A stretch of DNA of 64,000 nucleotides, from positions 18,048,658 through 18,112,657 of the forward strand of contig NC_012871.2 in assembly GCF_000003195.3 (NCBI RefSeq), written 5' to 3'. The DNA is from Sorghum bicolor. Its lineage: Eukaryota; Streptophyta; Magnoliopsida; Poales; Poaceae. Positions within the stretch are counted from its first letter, which is position 1. Every line of letters begins with the position of its first letter. Of the stretch, positions 19,522 through 31,937 are shown piece by piece. A program made the translations under genes and the position numbers. The notes below the pieces were generated by a model. It saw only the letters and a program-made list of their open reading frames with translations. It searched no databases and was not told where the DNA came from.

Positions 19522-20019
19522 GACAAAACGGGCAAGGGAAAATCTGACTTATCTCTTTGCCGCATCCGTGAAATCCGAGGGTGCTCAGGTAGATATGGTA
19601 ACTGTTCGCACGGTAATCAAGGGATTGTGCAGGTGATTTGACAGGAAGCGGTCATTATCCAGAGATATTTTACTGTGCGGGATCTCCTGGTCGGTCCATC
19701 GGCAGAGTCTCGGTAACGGTCATGTTGCCGATGAGCGAATAAAGTGGAAATAGCCGTTTGGGAAGATAAGGTACAAACGTCCTGGTCAGTCCATCGGCAA
19801 GTTTCTGTAACGGCCATATTGCCGATGTACGATTAAAGTGGAAATGTCCGTTTGGGGAAATTGAGGATTTTGAGGAATCTGCGGGAGAATAGGATCGGAG
19901 TTGCCCAGATTGAGGCTGTCGGTTACCAGATTAGGAGCATTAATTGCGGAAAAAGGCATCATTACTGCAGGGAAATTTTGGAGCATTAATGATTTCATAC
20001 TCCGAAATTGGGGGGCATG
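19522..20019 (+). other. 3' non-coding region and polypurine tract of element A
   Basis: No ORF supported. It contains repeats with GCCGATG and CATCGGC cores near 19695-19825, and likely the upstream control region of the antisense gene. The polypurine tract is GAAATTGGGGGG at 20004-20015, next to the 3' LTR. The last ~100 bp match the internal region of mini-element F. Confidence 0.7.
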
Positions 20020-20714
20020 TGTTGACACCGTTTTTGGGCACGTGTCCATGATCGGTAAAGTATGGATCGGTAAGATGAGATGGTGGTACCTGATCTGCAG
20101 GGTGAGTTGCCGATGGAGGTAATTGCCGATAGAAGGACGGTTGAACATGGCTAAGTCTATAGGTGACGATGTGTCTGTGCCGATAGCTACGACAAGGGAG
20201 TCTGCCGATGATATGGGAGAAGAGTCCGGAAGTTGCCGATCGATTTGTGGAAGAGTTCCAGTTTGTCACGGGAGGATAGCTTTATGTTTTCCTTAGTTGT
20301 TTAAATCGTTTTGTATACGGATTCTGTGTAATTTGGAATTCGAGTTCTAGTCGTGTCTGGTTATAGCTCTTTAAGCAGGGTATAAATATAGACCCTAGGG
20401 CTTTGTAATGAAACATCTATCAATCAAACAAACACAAGTTTTTACTCATATTCCAGCATCTACTTTTCGACGACTTCGTCATACTTTTTCCTTTTCATTA
20501 CGAGTTCTTAGGAATTCGTCGACTTAAGCTCGGCGTGTTCTCAAGTTCCGCGTGAATACCTCTTGGCCGTAACATCCGGGCGCATCGCTGTTGTCGGGAC
20601 CAAAGTGTTCAAGTTACCACCCTTGCCGATAGTAAGGTCAAATCGGCTGGCACGCCTTAACGTTTGAATCGGGTATTAGCCCTTTGTGTTTGCTGATCAG
20701 CTTTTGCACCAACA
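20020..20714 (+). repeat. 3' LTR of element A
   Basis: 695 bp, TGTTGACACC...GCACCAACA, with TATA box at 20381-20388. About nine substitutions and one indel relative to the 5' LTR by eye. Followed by target duplication CCTAG. Confidence 0.93.
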
Positions 20715-20727
20715 CCTAGGCACTAGG

Positions 20728-22379
20728 TGTTGACGGTCCTTAAGTATCAAATTTAATTATCAAATAAATAAAGAAAAGGATCCAAATGAAATCAACATCT
20801 AGACTTAGGGTTTTATCTGACAGAATTCCACGAGTTTTGGTGTTTGTCTATTTCTGTAGGGGGTTATCAGGAAATACGGAAGAAAGGCCCACACGTCGGG
20901 ATTACATAGAGATATTAGTGTGCCGTGCAATTATCTTACATCTAGAGGTTTCTAGAAGCCACGAGACCGAAGCGAAGGCGAAACAGGGCCAGAGGCATGG
21001 CGCCCGCCCTCCTGCCCTGGGCGCCCGCCCCCTCCCTGAGTCCAATCAGGACTCTGCTTTGTGGGAGATCTGCACCGACCTAAAGGATGAATCTAAACCA
21101 TACAATCTATGTCGGTTTGATCCAACGGCCCATATTCACTTGAAGGGACTATAAAACCAGACCCCCTGGCCCTTGGAGGAGAGAGCCTCTCAAGCCTAAT
21201 TCATTGTTCTTCAAGGGAGAAGAACCCTTTGATCAAGATTAGAGCCACCACATCAATTAGATATTTCGATTAACATAGCTACATAGGATTAGAACTAGAA
21301 GGAGTCAATCTTCGATTGGTTTCCGGATCTGTCAGGAGGATTCTTGGTAATTCTCTAATTGTGCTTCTAATTACTTTCTAATTATCTTTGTTCTTCAATA
21401 TTATGAATATGACTTTGTTCTACTTCAATATATTACTTATGACTTTGCTCTACTTGCTTATATTCAAGATTATATTGTTCTTAGTTTATCATAGTTATGT
21501 ACTTGGCTTAGTTAGATTGGATTTATATACATGCTTAGGATCGTATAGCGTTTATCCATCGGATCCATGGGTAAATGATAGATATTGTGTAGGCGTGGTG
21601 CTTATACCGTATTTATCTGCGATTGTACCCAATATGCCAGATCGCGGGGTAGTTCGTGATAGTGACAGCTTCATTGATTCTTATATAGTCCCCCTCTCGT
21701 GTATTGGGCTGGCAGAGCAACATTATTACAGGAGAGTGATTGCTATGTTTCTCATTTACCTTGCTAATATCACTATGCATGGGCGTAGTCTTGTCTCACA
21801 ATGATTGCTAAGTATGCTTGCACTAACTATGATAATGCTAGACTATATAGTTGAGAATAACATAGGAAATATTCTTGTAGTTCGTTCTAATACCATGCTA
21901 ATGACTTTCTAGAGTATCTAATTGAGGTGCTTATCATATTTATATGTGGTTGATCAGATTAATTATCCTTGTCACTATTTATTATTTCATATATCTTTTA
22001 TGTGACACTTATCCCTGTATGAAGAGTTAGATAAATGTTCTCAATTACATATGCAATGATAGATACTCAATCTCATATTCTATTCTGTAATCAATATTGA
22101 TGATTGTTAATCCCTTCCCAGTGGTAAAAATATAAATAACGATACCTAGAATACTTCCCGGTTAAAATGCTACATCGGTATTAATCTGTGCGCTTGCAGA
22201 TCCCATTCATTATTTATTTAGAAGAGCAATTACATATTTCAATACCGCGTCTCTCATGTCATGCTGGGGATGACAACTTGGCTTAAGTGGTGTGAGGGAT
22301 AGGTTTGGCATTTTTGGCACCGTTACTAGATTTAGAGAACTTAGTCTACTTTTGGTAATGATGTTAAGAATACCCAACA
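20728..22379 (+). mobile_element. Solo LTR D (Athila-like family)
   Basis: 1652 bp with TGTTGACGGT start and ATACCCAACA end, flanked by the 5 bp duplication CTAGG (20723-20727, 22380-22384). TATA box TATAAAA at 21150-21156. The first ~200 bp and the region near the end resemble the element B LTR. No internal region, so it is a solo LTR left by LTR-LTR recombination. A same-family solo LTR, E, is at 39547-41200 in the opposite orientation. Confidence 0.88.
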
Positions 22380-22384
22380 CTAGG

Positions 22385-22765
22385 CACACTGGCTCAAATC
22401 CAGCATACATCGGACGCTAACAGTAGCACTGTTGTGTCCGGTGCTCCTAACACAACCAACACTTCGTCGAATCATGAACTTTCCAAAACAAAGTTTGATT
22501 CTCCCAATCTAAGGACTTCATCTGAGCTGCCTAGTGTTAGATTTATCAAGTGTGCACCACACCTAAACCTAAGACCTTGTCTAGGTCAAGCTAAACACCT
22601 TAATAGTACCGTTAAAGGAAAACAAAGTCCTAAACTACTCTAAGTGCCCTTCAACTCCATATGGCACTTAGACCTAGTCTAGTCTTGACGATGTCGAACA
22701 ATTCTTTGAAAACCGAAACTATTTCCACCATTAAGTCAACATGAACGTCCTAGTCTATCGATCAC
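22385..22765 (-). repeat. Old LTR-like fragment K, right half
   Basis: Continues 7897-8290 once A and D are removed. Carries the GTGTCCGGTGCT motif near 22434. Non-coding. The right limit is where coding-like sequence of the G antisense gene begins. Confidence 0.35.
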
Positions 22766-23316
22766 CATATTGGATGTGGAGTACTAGCAGAGGTCTTTGT
22801 TGGTTCCTCCTCTGGCAGCGGGTCTTCTAGCACTTGTTCTGGGTTAGCTGAGCTTGTGGGGGGTTTGGTTGCCCTGGTTCCTATGGTTGAGGGTGGTGCC
22901 CCTAGCAAACCCGAGCCCTTGGTGGCCAACTTGCTTCCTTCGATGCTTGGAGATGATTCATGTGACATGGAAGCACCTGCGGCTGCTCTGGCTCCCATCG
23001 CAGAGGTGGAAGAGGACTCAAATGGGGCAAAGTCTGCGCCTCCTCCTCCACCTATTGTGGGGGTTTGCCTTCCGTTGACACGGCGGCTTGGCCCTTGGGC
23101 CTTTATATGGGTAATTGTTGTGGCTTTTACTATCTGTTTTTGTGTTGCTCTTCAATTTTTTGTTTCATCTAACACATCAGTTTTTAGTCATGTGTGGCTT
23201 TCTTTGTCTTAGCTAGCATGGAGGAACTAGTCAGAGGTGCAAGCATTGCCCATGATGGCCTCGAAGTGCCTCCACCATGCTGCCCTACGCCTAGTGTTTC
23301 TGGTTTTGTGCCTCCG

Positions 23317-24664
23317 TGTTGGTATTTCTTATGCATAGTGAAAATATGAAGGATTCCACAAGCGCATAGAAAACCATTGTAGCATTTTACCGGGAGTATT
23401 CCAGGTATCATTATTTATATTTTACCACTGGGAAACAATGGATAAAGATATTGGTAGTTCACCATCATGTATCTACTAACTAATACACCAACTAGACTAA
23501 AGTAGGGGTAAATAATCGATGATAGGAATTATGCATATATGACACACACCTGAGAATTCTATGATAAAAGAATAGATAGCTAAAGTGAGAGGACAATGGG
23601 AGAGTTTAAGGTTCCTAAATACTTCTCTATTACTAAGGTTCTATAATAACTAATTCATGGTAGGTAAAGCAATCACAGAATAACACTTCGAGACATCAGA
23701 GCACTTAGCCACACACAGATAAGAAGGGGGCTAGGATGGTCTAACTACGGTCCTACAACACCAATCCAAACATGGTGGAATACGTCGGCTGTCAGGGCTG
23801 TCACCACCTAGGGCTACCACAACTATCCATAGAACTGGGTGCAATCTCAGGTAACCTATAGTCTAGACACCATGTCTCTACTACAAATTACTACTCTAGT
23901 CACAATTAATAACTAGAGCACCCGATGCCGGCTGAGATCCTATGCTAAAGTATAACAACTATACTAACCAATCAAATGTAATGCATAAAAGTAAATAGAG
24001 AAGATAAAACATATTAAAGCATAAGTCTTACAAGAAAAGATACAATGATATACCAGAACTCTGACGACTCCTCCGAAGACTCCTCCAGAACCCGGCCGTA
24101 GTGCCGCTCTCCCTAACTCTCAACTAGAACTAATCTACTACATTGGAAAGCCTAGCCCTAATTCTCTAGAGGTGAGAGGTTATCCATTTGAGGGATGCCT
24201 CTACATCTCCATAATGTGGTGACCTTAGGGAGGGGGGTCTGCCCCTTTATATATAGCCTGGTGGGATCGACGTGCGCTGTAGGATAAAACCAACTTAACC
24301 AAAGGCCAAGATGACTCCTCGTAGGCGATGGAGGAAGCTTCTAGAAGGGGGCCGAAACCCTATCAGGGGGCACCGGCCAGCACTAGGGTGGGGCTGGCCG
24401 GCCCCACCTAGCGGCCTCTACCCCCCGGGCTCTTCGGGTGTCTTCCAGAGTCTTCCCACGTCCCATTTGCGATGTTCCAGTGGCAGATAAGTTTCGTGTT
24501 TATTTTGCACTAGAATCCCTCTTTTCAGCTTTCCTGAAATTCACCCTAGAAAATACAGAATATGCAAAACTCGTGGAAATTGTTAGATAAAACCCTAGAC
24601 TAGTGTCTTTTCATGTTTTCCTTCGGGAAGTTATAATAAAAGTTGACGTTATTGACTGTCAACA
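23317..24664 (-). repeat. 3' LTR of element C
   Basis: 1348 bp in minus orientation. TATA-like TATATATAAAG on the minus strand at about 24246-24256. Next to the polypurine tract, so it is the 3' copy. Confidence 0.88.
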
Positions 24665-27600
24665 AGTTCCCCCCATTTGCTAGTCCCTTAGCAAAGTCTA
24701 ACTAGTAAACTTGGGTCAGGAGTTGCTACAATGCTTTCATGCCTCACAAGTACACAAGTATTCAAACAAGGACTCCCCTCCAGATTAGAGTGAATTATTC
24801 TGACTCAAGACTCACCCATTTTACCTTTCACCACGGGGCTTATAGCTATCACTTTGGTCTTGGGCAGTTGAAAGACAGAACAGTTAAGTCGAGCACTATG
24901 CTACCCCGCTCTTTGATCAACTATTACTCTAGAGTTTTGCAAGATTTTCATAGGTGGGAAAGATAATTCAAACATACTTGCATGTATTGCATAGTTAAAC
25001 CATGGATCTTGATAAACTAATTATATAATCAAGTCATATGTGCATGTGAGTGTAGTGAATGAAGCAAATGATAAGAATGAAAGTGGTAATGAGGGGTGAT
25101 AATAGATGGTGAATATCTAATTCTACATTTACTCCTTGGGGATAACATACCTCCCTAATCTGAGAACAAGGATTTCGCTGTCTTTCTTTTCTTTTGCATT
25201 GGGACTTTTGTCCTCTTTCTTTCTTTCTTTTCTTTTTTTTTCTCTCTTCTTTTTTTTAGAGATCAGCCATCCCTTTTAATTCAATGACAACAGTAGGGAG
25301 TATCAACTGGGATAACTGAGGCTTTATTGGATAAGTAGAATAAGACATTGAATATTTTTGGGTGTCTTCTCCCAGTGTAGGAGTAGAACATTTTCTAAGT
25401 GGACGTGGAATATGTGTGGGTGAATAAAGGAATGCATACTCCTAGGGTAGGAGCAGCATATGTGCGTGTCTCTAGGATAGAAACAACACAAAGTGTAGTG
25501 CGTATATGTGGGTGGTACTTCCAGGAACAGAAGTAGCACATAGTGAATATGGTCGATAAAAGTGGTTGCATACTTCTGAGGACAAAAGTAGCTAAGATCA
25601 ATAGATGGAGAGCACATAATATTGACTTTAACTGCATGACTAGATTCATAGGGTCTACACAGCTTAACTACTCTCAATGCTTATAGGTTGAAATATAAGT
25701 GGAGGTTTTTCTAATCTAGTAAGCATGAGTAATTGGCTGTGGTAGGAATTTTAAAACTCTCATCATAAAGGAACTCATCATGTAGCAATTTAAGATTTTC
25801 AAAATAAAATTATCTAGAATTCTAGCATCTCTAGGAGCAAGATTGATAGCAGCTCAAAACCTTCCCATATCATATTCATCAACTACCTAGACTTAGATCA
25901 AGCATTTGCTACCCACAAGTTTTAGGCTCAGAGCAAATCTTAAGTCTAAACAGTTGTGCCTAAAACTCAAGAGAGTATATGGTTAAAAACTAGGTACTTG
26001 CAAGGAATTACGGTAGAGCAACTATTCATCATCTCCATATAAAAGTTAATTCTAGAGGTTCATCTTAACAGATTCATTAGAAGCTCTCCTAGCAAGATTA
26101 ATTATGAAAGATAAAATATTTGTTGGGTTTTTAAGATTATTCATCTTTTTATCTTGTCATAACGCACTAGGAATAAATAGATAAGTGAGTAAGGGATACT
26201 TAGCTCGGTGTACGGGGGTTGCTCTCCTCCAAGCTGGATATTGACATAGTCTGTTGAGATTGCTGATGGTTAGTGAAGACGTACTCATCCTCTTGGAGTA
26301 TCATAGGTACATGCTGTCACAAATAGCACTTGCCTCGTGCGAACAGTACTCTGACAGTGCACAGGACGTCCTTCTGCCTCTTAGTTCTTCTTGATCCTTT
26401 GAAGCCTATGAAGCTCAAATAGACAACAAAGCTTGTGGAACTGATTAAGCGCTAGTAATAAACCTCTAAGCTTTGAGAGTCTAGAACTTTCTTATACCCA
26501 TTTATCTTTTAGCAGGATCAATATATATTTTTTCCATATTTATAGTATGCAGACAGGAAAATAAATATGCTAAAACTTATTTTTGTGCCACCACAGTAGA
26601 TAAGTAGGTAAGTTGATGCATCACATATTAAATACATGGGGATTAGTAGTTTTCTAAATGCAATGCAATACATATTTATTTTATTTTCTAATGCATAACC
26701 AATAAAGATGCAACTACTAATGTAGTTAAGAAAGACAAATATGCTTAAAGGAAGATGCAGATAAATACCAAGTTACATCTTGGCGTGGCGTTCGGTGATT
26801 TTAAGTCCTCTAAAATCTTACCATGTTAATTCTTAGGTGCTTTATCTGGTCCCAAAGATGGAGACCATGATAGTTGCACCTCTTGAGATGGTGTCACCTC
26901 TGTTTATTGCTTCTCCAATGGTTTGGAGTCAAGCACTAGTTCAGGGATCTAGCAACATCTTCACTCAGTGTGCATGTTCATAGGTCTAGGATCTTCACTT
27001 GTAGGATTCTCGGGGAGTTGACTAAAGTGTGTCTTGCTCATAGAGACAAGGCAGAGGTCAAGTGCATGGGCTCTGTTGGTGGGAAAACACCAACAGAACC
27101 AAAAGGTTTATTCATTAAACTCTAGCATTTGGCACATTGAACGAGATAAAGTTGATGTTTATGTTTATGTGTTTTGCTCAATCTAAATATGGGTGATAGG
27201 AATAAATGATTAGCAAGATTGTAGCATTAAAACACTTGGCCGATCAGATTATTCAACATTATGGAAGGATGGTGTATCTATGCATTTAACTTCATAATTA
27301 TGACTATCATCTTCCAAAGATAGGATGTGCAATATTTCAAATCATTGAATTAAAAACTACAAGATCAAGAAAGTGATTCTTAGGAACAAGCATAAAGAAC
27401 TAAACATGATGAGCTAATTAGATTGGATCAAATGAGATTGTAACTCAAAGCATGTTTGACTCACTTATGTGAATGCCAAAATCAATGAGGATATTTTGGA
27501 AGTAATGATCACTTACCAAGAGATGTTACCTTTAGTATTGAAGCATGTTGAAGCCATAACATCTTGTGGAAACTTTTCTTGCTTGGCTATCTTGTCTCCT

Positions 27601-29111
27601 TTGTTGTACTCCTTTCTTGCCATTATTTGTTCTCTATCTAATTTGTGCTTGGACCTTTAGCTCTTCTTATTATTTTATCCCTGCAAATCAGTAGTGGACA
27701 ACACATATCCGAAGGAGTATACAAGTAATGACAAGGGCATTGTTGTAACACAAAGCTAAGGGTCACTTCCTATGCTACAAAAGAAATCGTTTTAACATAC
27801 TTAGCATAGCACATTTATTACTCACAATTACTTATTTATAAAGGATTGATTTTATTTTCCAACTTATGTTTTGATTCTTAAATATAGGCATTGTGGATCA
27901 ACTCAAACTCATAGAAATAATGTAATAGTAAATTTAGAGATTGCAAACTAGCGTGTGGAGCGATGGGGAAGAACTTGGTTGGATCATCTAGAGGAGTTGA
28001 CCTTCTTCCTCATGTCTTAGCTTCTCAACATCAGAGGTGAGAGTGCAAAACATTGCATGCTTTTCTCTTGACAATCTTTTCTTGATTCCTGATAATTAAT
28101 GGTTGACAAGAGAATGCAACTTCATGGAGTGAGTGCTTTGATCGTGGATCATGTTTTGTGGCACCCTTCTTTCTACTTGGCTACGCGTGAGTTGTGTCTC
28201 CCTTCATCTCCAATATGAGTTCATCTCAGGACTTTCCCAATTTGTATTTGATATTTTCCTGTAGGGGTTAGTCTAATGAATATATTCCAATATCTACTAT
28301 AGCATACTATCAGCTCAAAAATCAACCTAGACACCATGTCTAATTTGATTCAAGAAGGCATTTTAACCACATGTAATTAAAAGCCTTTGAGAGTAAGGTC
28401 ACCACTCCTAAACGAGGCACCATGCTTTTATTTAAGAGATGTATGAAACTACTCCAAGCCTAAACATATACTATAGCAAACAAAGGTAGCATGAGAGCAT
28501 TATAGAGATTTACTCAATAATGATGATGGAGTATGATCGCAGTGAGAAATATTATTATATTTTTAGATGCAGATGAATTGTATGCATCCAAGGAACTAAA
28601 CATGATGTGGATGAGAAAACTAAATGAAGTGGATGCTTGGATGATTCAAAGTAAACATGCAGTGGTATGCAAGAAAATAAAAATATAACTACTCATAAGG
28701 TTTAAAGCCTAAGACTATCTCACCTTGATCACACTTACCATGATGCACAACTGGGATGAGTGGTGTAGCGTAATATCCGTCACATGTGATGGGGGTTGTA
28801 TTCTTGTGACGACGACCTTTTCTCCAATCTACACATGGTTAGAATAAATAATATATATGTGTATACACAAACCTGTGAGATGGTAGGGTTCCAGAATGAT
28901 GGATCTTGAATATTCAAGCACCCTGGGTTCTTCCATCTTGTGGAATCTTGTCGCAAGGTCGAAGTGGCATCTGATGTCCTGTCTATTCCACACTCAACAG
29001 AACAAAGGGGTAATCTTACTAAAGCTAGCGGTACACTAAATTAGCAGACATCAAGATCATTATCAGAATCTTTATGCCAATTGCTTCCCCGACAACGGTG
29101 CCAAAAATGCT
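24665..29111 (-). other. Non-coding interior of element C
   Basis: AT-rich, no supported gene on either strand. The plus strand has a pyrimidine tract at about 25186-25258 (CTTT repeats), i.e. a purine-rich run on the element's sense strand. Primer binding site at 29086-29103 (minus TGGCACCGTTGTCGGGGA), two bases off the plant tRNA-Asp-type site seen in B (TGGCACCGTTGCCGGGGA) or its GC variant. Confidence 0.7.
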
Positions 29112-30450
29112 TGTTGGTATTTCTTATGCACAGTTAAAATATGAAGGATTCCGCAAGCACACAGAAAACCATTGTAGCATTTTACCGGGAGTATTCCAGG
29201 TATCATTATTTATATCTTACCACTGGGAAACAATGGATAAAGATATTGGTAGTTCAACATCATGTATCTACTAACTAATACACCAACTAGACTAAAGTAG
29301 GGGTAAATAATCGATGATAGGAATTATGCATATATGACACACACCTGAGAATTCTATGATAAAAGAGTAGATAGCTAAAGTGAGAGGACATTGGGAGAGT
29401 TTAAGGTTCCTAAATACTTCTCTATTACTAAGGTTCTATAATAAATAATTCATGGTAGGTAAAGCAATCACACAATTCGATACATCAGATCACTTAGCCA
29501 TAGATAGATGAGAAGGGGGCTAGGATGGTCTGACTACGGTCCTACAACACCAATCCAAATGTGGTGGAGTACGTCGGCCATCAGGGCTGTCACCACTTGG
29601 GGCTACTATAACTATTCGTAGAACTAGGCGCAATCTCAGGTAACCTATAGTCTAGACACCATGTCTCTACTACAAATTACTACTCTAGTCAGAATTAATA
29701 ACTAGAGCACCCGATGCGGGCGGAGATCCTATGCTAAAGTATAACAACTATACTAACCAATCAAATGTACTGCATAAAAGTAAATAGAGAAGATAAAATA
29801 TATTAAAGCATAAATCTTACAAGAAAAGATACAAAGATATACCAGAACTCTGACGAGTCCTCCGAAGACTCCTCCAGAACCCGGGCGTAGCGCCGCTCTC
29901 CCTAACTCTCAACTAGAACTAATCAACTATATTGGAAAGTCTAGCCCTAATTCTCTAGAGGTGAGAGGTTATCCATTCGAGGGACGCCTCTACATCTCCA
30001 TAATGTGGTGCCCTCAGGGAGGGGGTCTTCCCCTTTATTTATAGCCCGGTGGTTTCGACGTGCGCCACAGGATCAAACCGACTTCCAAAGTCCAAGATGA
30101 CTCCTCGTAGGCTGTGGAGGAAGCTTCCAAAAGGGGGCTAAAACCCTAGCAGGGGGGCGGCGGCCAGCACTGGGGCCGGCCGGCCCCACCTAGCGGCCTC
30201 TGGCCCCCCGGCTCTTCGGGTGTCTTGCAGGGTCTTCCCACATCCCGTTTGCGATGTTGCCATGGCGAATAAGTTTCGTGTTTATTTTGCACTAGAATCC
30301 CTCTTTTCAGCTTTCCTGAAATTCACACTGGAAAATACAGAATATGCAAAACTCATAGAATTTATCAGGTAAAACGCTAGACTAGTGTCTTTTCATGTTT
30401 TTCTTCGGGTCTAAAGTTATAATAAAAGTTGACGTTATTGACCGTCAACA
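29112..30450 (-). repeat. 5' LTR of element C
   Basis: 1339 bp, minus orientation, several percent diverged from the copy at 23317. Minus-strand CTATAAATAAAG near 30031-30042 is the TATA region. Confidence 0.88.
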
Positions 30451-31937
30451 CTCCGCCCGAAGTTGGTGCCTGTAAGTGTTTAGTTTCCCATTTGGTTTAT
30501 GGGTTTTGGATATGTTGTCATCTCTTAACATATGCTATGATGCGTTATGCAGTGGCCTCTAACTCCACCTTTCTGGTTGGGGCAGTGCTGTCCATGAAGT
30601 TCATAGCATTATTAGAGGTTTGCTTTTGGCCCTCTGATTCTCTATCAAGTTTTCTTATGTTGCCTTACGTCTTTGTTCTTGCAGAGCGCTTCCGGTGGGA
30701 GCTTCACCACATAGACTATTCCACCCTCCTTTGTGTGCAATTTAAGCACCAAGTATTGTGAGTGTTTTTTCCTTGAGTCCTGTTGTTTTTTTTGCTTAAG
30801 GTGGTTTTGTTTCATGTCGTTAGGGGCATCACATGGTTGCGGCCTTGGAGGAGCAATGCTCCCAAGAGGTCATCAACCATGATGAGGCCATTAAGCTCCT
30901 AAAGGAGGAGAATGAGTCTCTAGAGGCCGAAAGGCTCATCTTTCTGAAGATGCGAAACTTCTTCCTGTGGCTCGTGGGGAGATTATGTCTTTGAAGAAGG
31001 AGAAGGATGAGCTGGAGCTGGCTACGGTGAATCTTTGGAAAGATCTAGATGACACGAGGGTGGCCAAGGACTTGGCCTTGCAAAGGGATACGAAGGCCGA
31101 TGAGGTTTCAAACTGTCTGGGTGAGGAGCTAGAAGCTGAACGCGAGTCAGCGGTCTCCCTACGGGGCTGACTAAAGGAGGCAGAGGTCCAGGCTTCGGCT
31201 GTAGTGGGGCTCTAATGTGGTTCCCTTGGCCAATTTGGTGGCAGTACCTCCACCCCTCCGCGGGGATATTGCTGCATCTTGGTCTGGCTGGTCCCGTATC
31301 ACCAAGCTTCCTGACTTTGTCAGCGGGGCTATTGATTTTGCCACTTTGGCGGGGGTCTCTTCCTTCACCCACCATCTTAGGCACGAGGGTTGTACTCACA
31401 TTGAGTCCGTGTAGAAGGAGAACATCACCTCCGCCTCCAATGTAGACGAGAACACTTTCGACATGTGGAGGTCTGTCCGCAACTTCATTAGCTCTTTTTG
31501 GGCCAAGTTCAGACAGGCTGAGGCCAAAAGTATGGCCGAGGCACGGCGTCTTGAGGTATGTTGGTTCTTGCCTTACCTTGTGTGCATTTCGTGCTCTCTC
31601 TTTTCCTTTTGTATCTTTGGTTTGGTCTTTTATAGGAAGAAGGCGAAGGTTGCTGTTGCTGGGTCAACGAGTGCTTCACCTTCTGACCTTCCACCGAGTA
31701 TTGGTGTTGAGGCAGAGTAGAAGGAGGCTGGGGCAGATGTGGCGAAGGACGTGGGAACTTCAGATAGACCCTCCTCTCAGGTGTGAGGGGTTTCATAGAC
31801 TAGGGCTTTGCATCTATGAGACGTTTGTAAAGGACTATGTTAGCATGTAGTTTGCATCTGTATAAAGTTTAATATCCTTATTAAAGTTTTGTTTTGTTTG
31901 TTTTACTTATTGCAATTTTGCGCTTTGGCCTGCATAG

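Larger units (their letters stand above)
8296..20714 (+). mobile_element. Element A: Tat-lineage Ty3/gypsy retrotransposon with antisense gene
   Basis: Complete by structure. LTRs are 694 and 695 bp with TGTTG...CAACA ends, and the 5 bp target duplication CCTAG lies at 8291-8295 and 20715-20719. The internal region holds gag, protease, RT with two RNase H domains, and integrase on the plus strand, then a spliced gene on the minus strand before the 3' LTR. The extra RNase H places it in the Tat clade. By eye the LTRs differ at about 9 positions plus one indel (about 1.3%), so the insertion is recent (roughly half a million years at the 1.3e-8 rate often used for grass LTRs). Several in-frame stops mean this copy is probably not autonomous. 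Confidence 0.93.
23317..30450 (-). mobile_element. Element C: non-autonomous Athila-like LTR retrotransposon
   Basis: LTRs at 23317-24664 and 29112-30450 with TGTTG...CAACA ends and target duplication CTCCG (23312-23316, 30451-30455). The minus-strand polypurine tract GGGGGGAACT (24665-24674) and a primer site resembling the tRNA-Asp type give the orientation. The 4.4 kb interior has no ORF longer than about 75 codons and no retroviral motif, so it would depend on proteins from related elements such as B. LTR ends resemble those of B, D and E. Confidence 0.9.
22772..31787 (+). pseudogene. Antisense coiled-coil gene of element G, split by element C
   Basis: Plus-strand exon-like segments: 22772-23108 (Ser/Pro-rich, EVEEDSNGAKSAPPPPP), 23211-23316 joined across element C to 30451-30471 (donor GTAAGTG), about 30529-30618, about 30687-30757, and a coiled-coil region about 30830-31555 (KLLKEENESLEAERLIF, KEKDELELATVNLWKDLDDT, DMWRSVRNFISSFWAKF). 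It ends near 31787 with a polar tail (DVGTSDRPSSQV). Candidate GT/AG junctions flank most pieces, but frames do not join cleanly everywhere and stops are present. The composition recalls grass putative gypsy-type transposon proteins with long coiled coils. It faces pol of G as the antisense gene of A faces its pol. Element C inserted in an exon (CTCCG duplicated). Confidence 0.5.

Noticed and set aside
20786..21154. 122-residue ORF similar to ORFs at 54013, 61224 and 40837 (minus)
   Set aside because: Conserved only because these are related LTRs; U3 sequence upstream of the TATA box, with no coding evidence.
22013..22379. Short internal region of a complete element instead of a solo LTR for D
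   Set aside because: Solo LTR E is collinear over the same 1.65 kb, and both have direct target duplications at the same ends, so the whole length is LTR.
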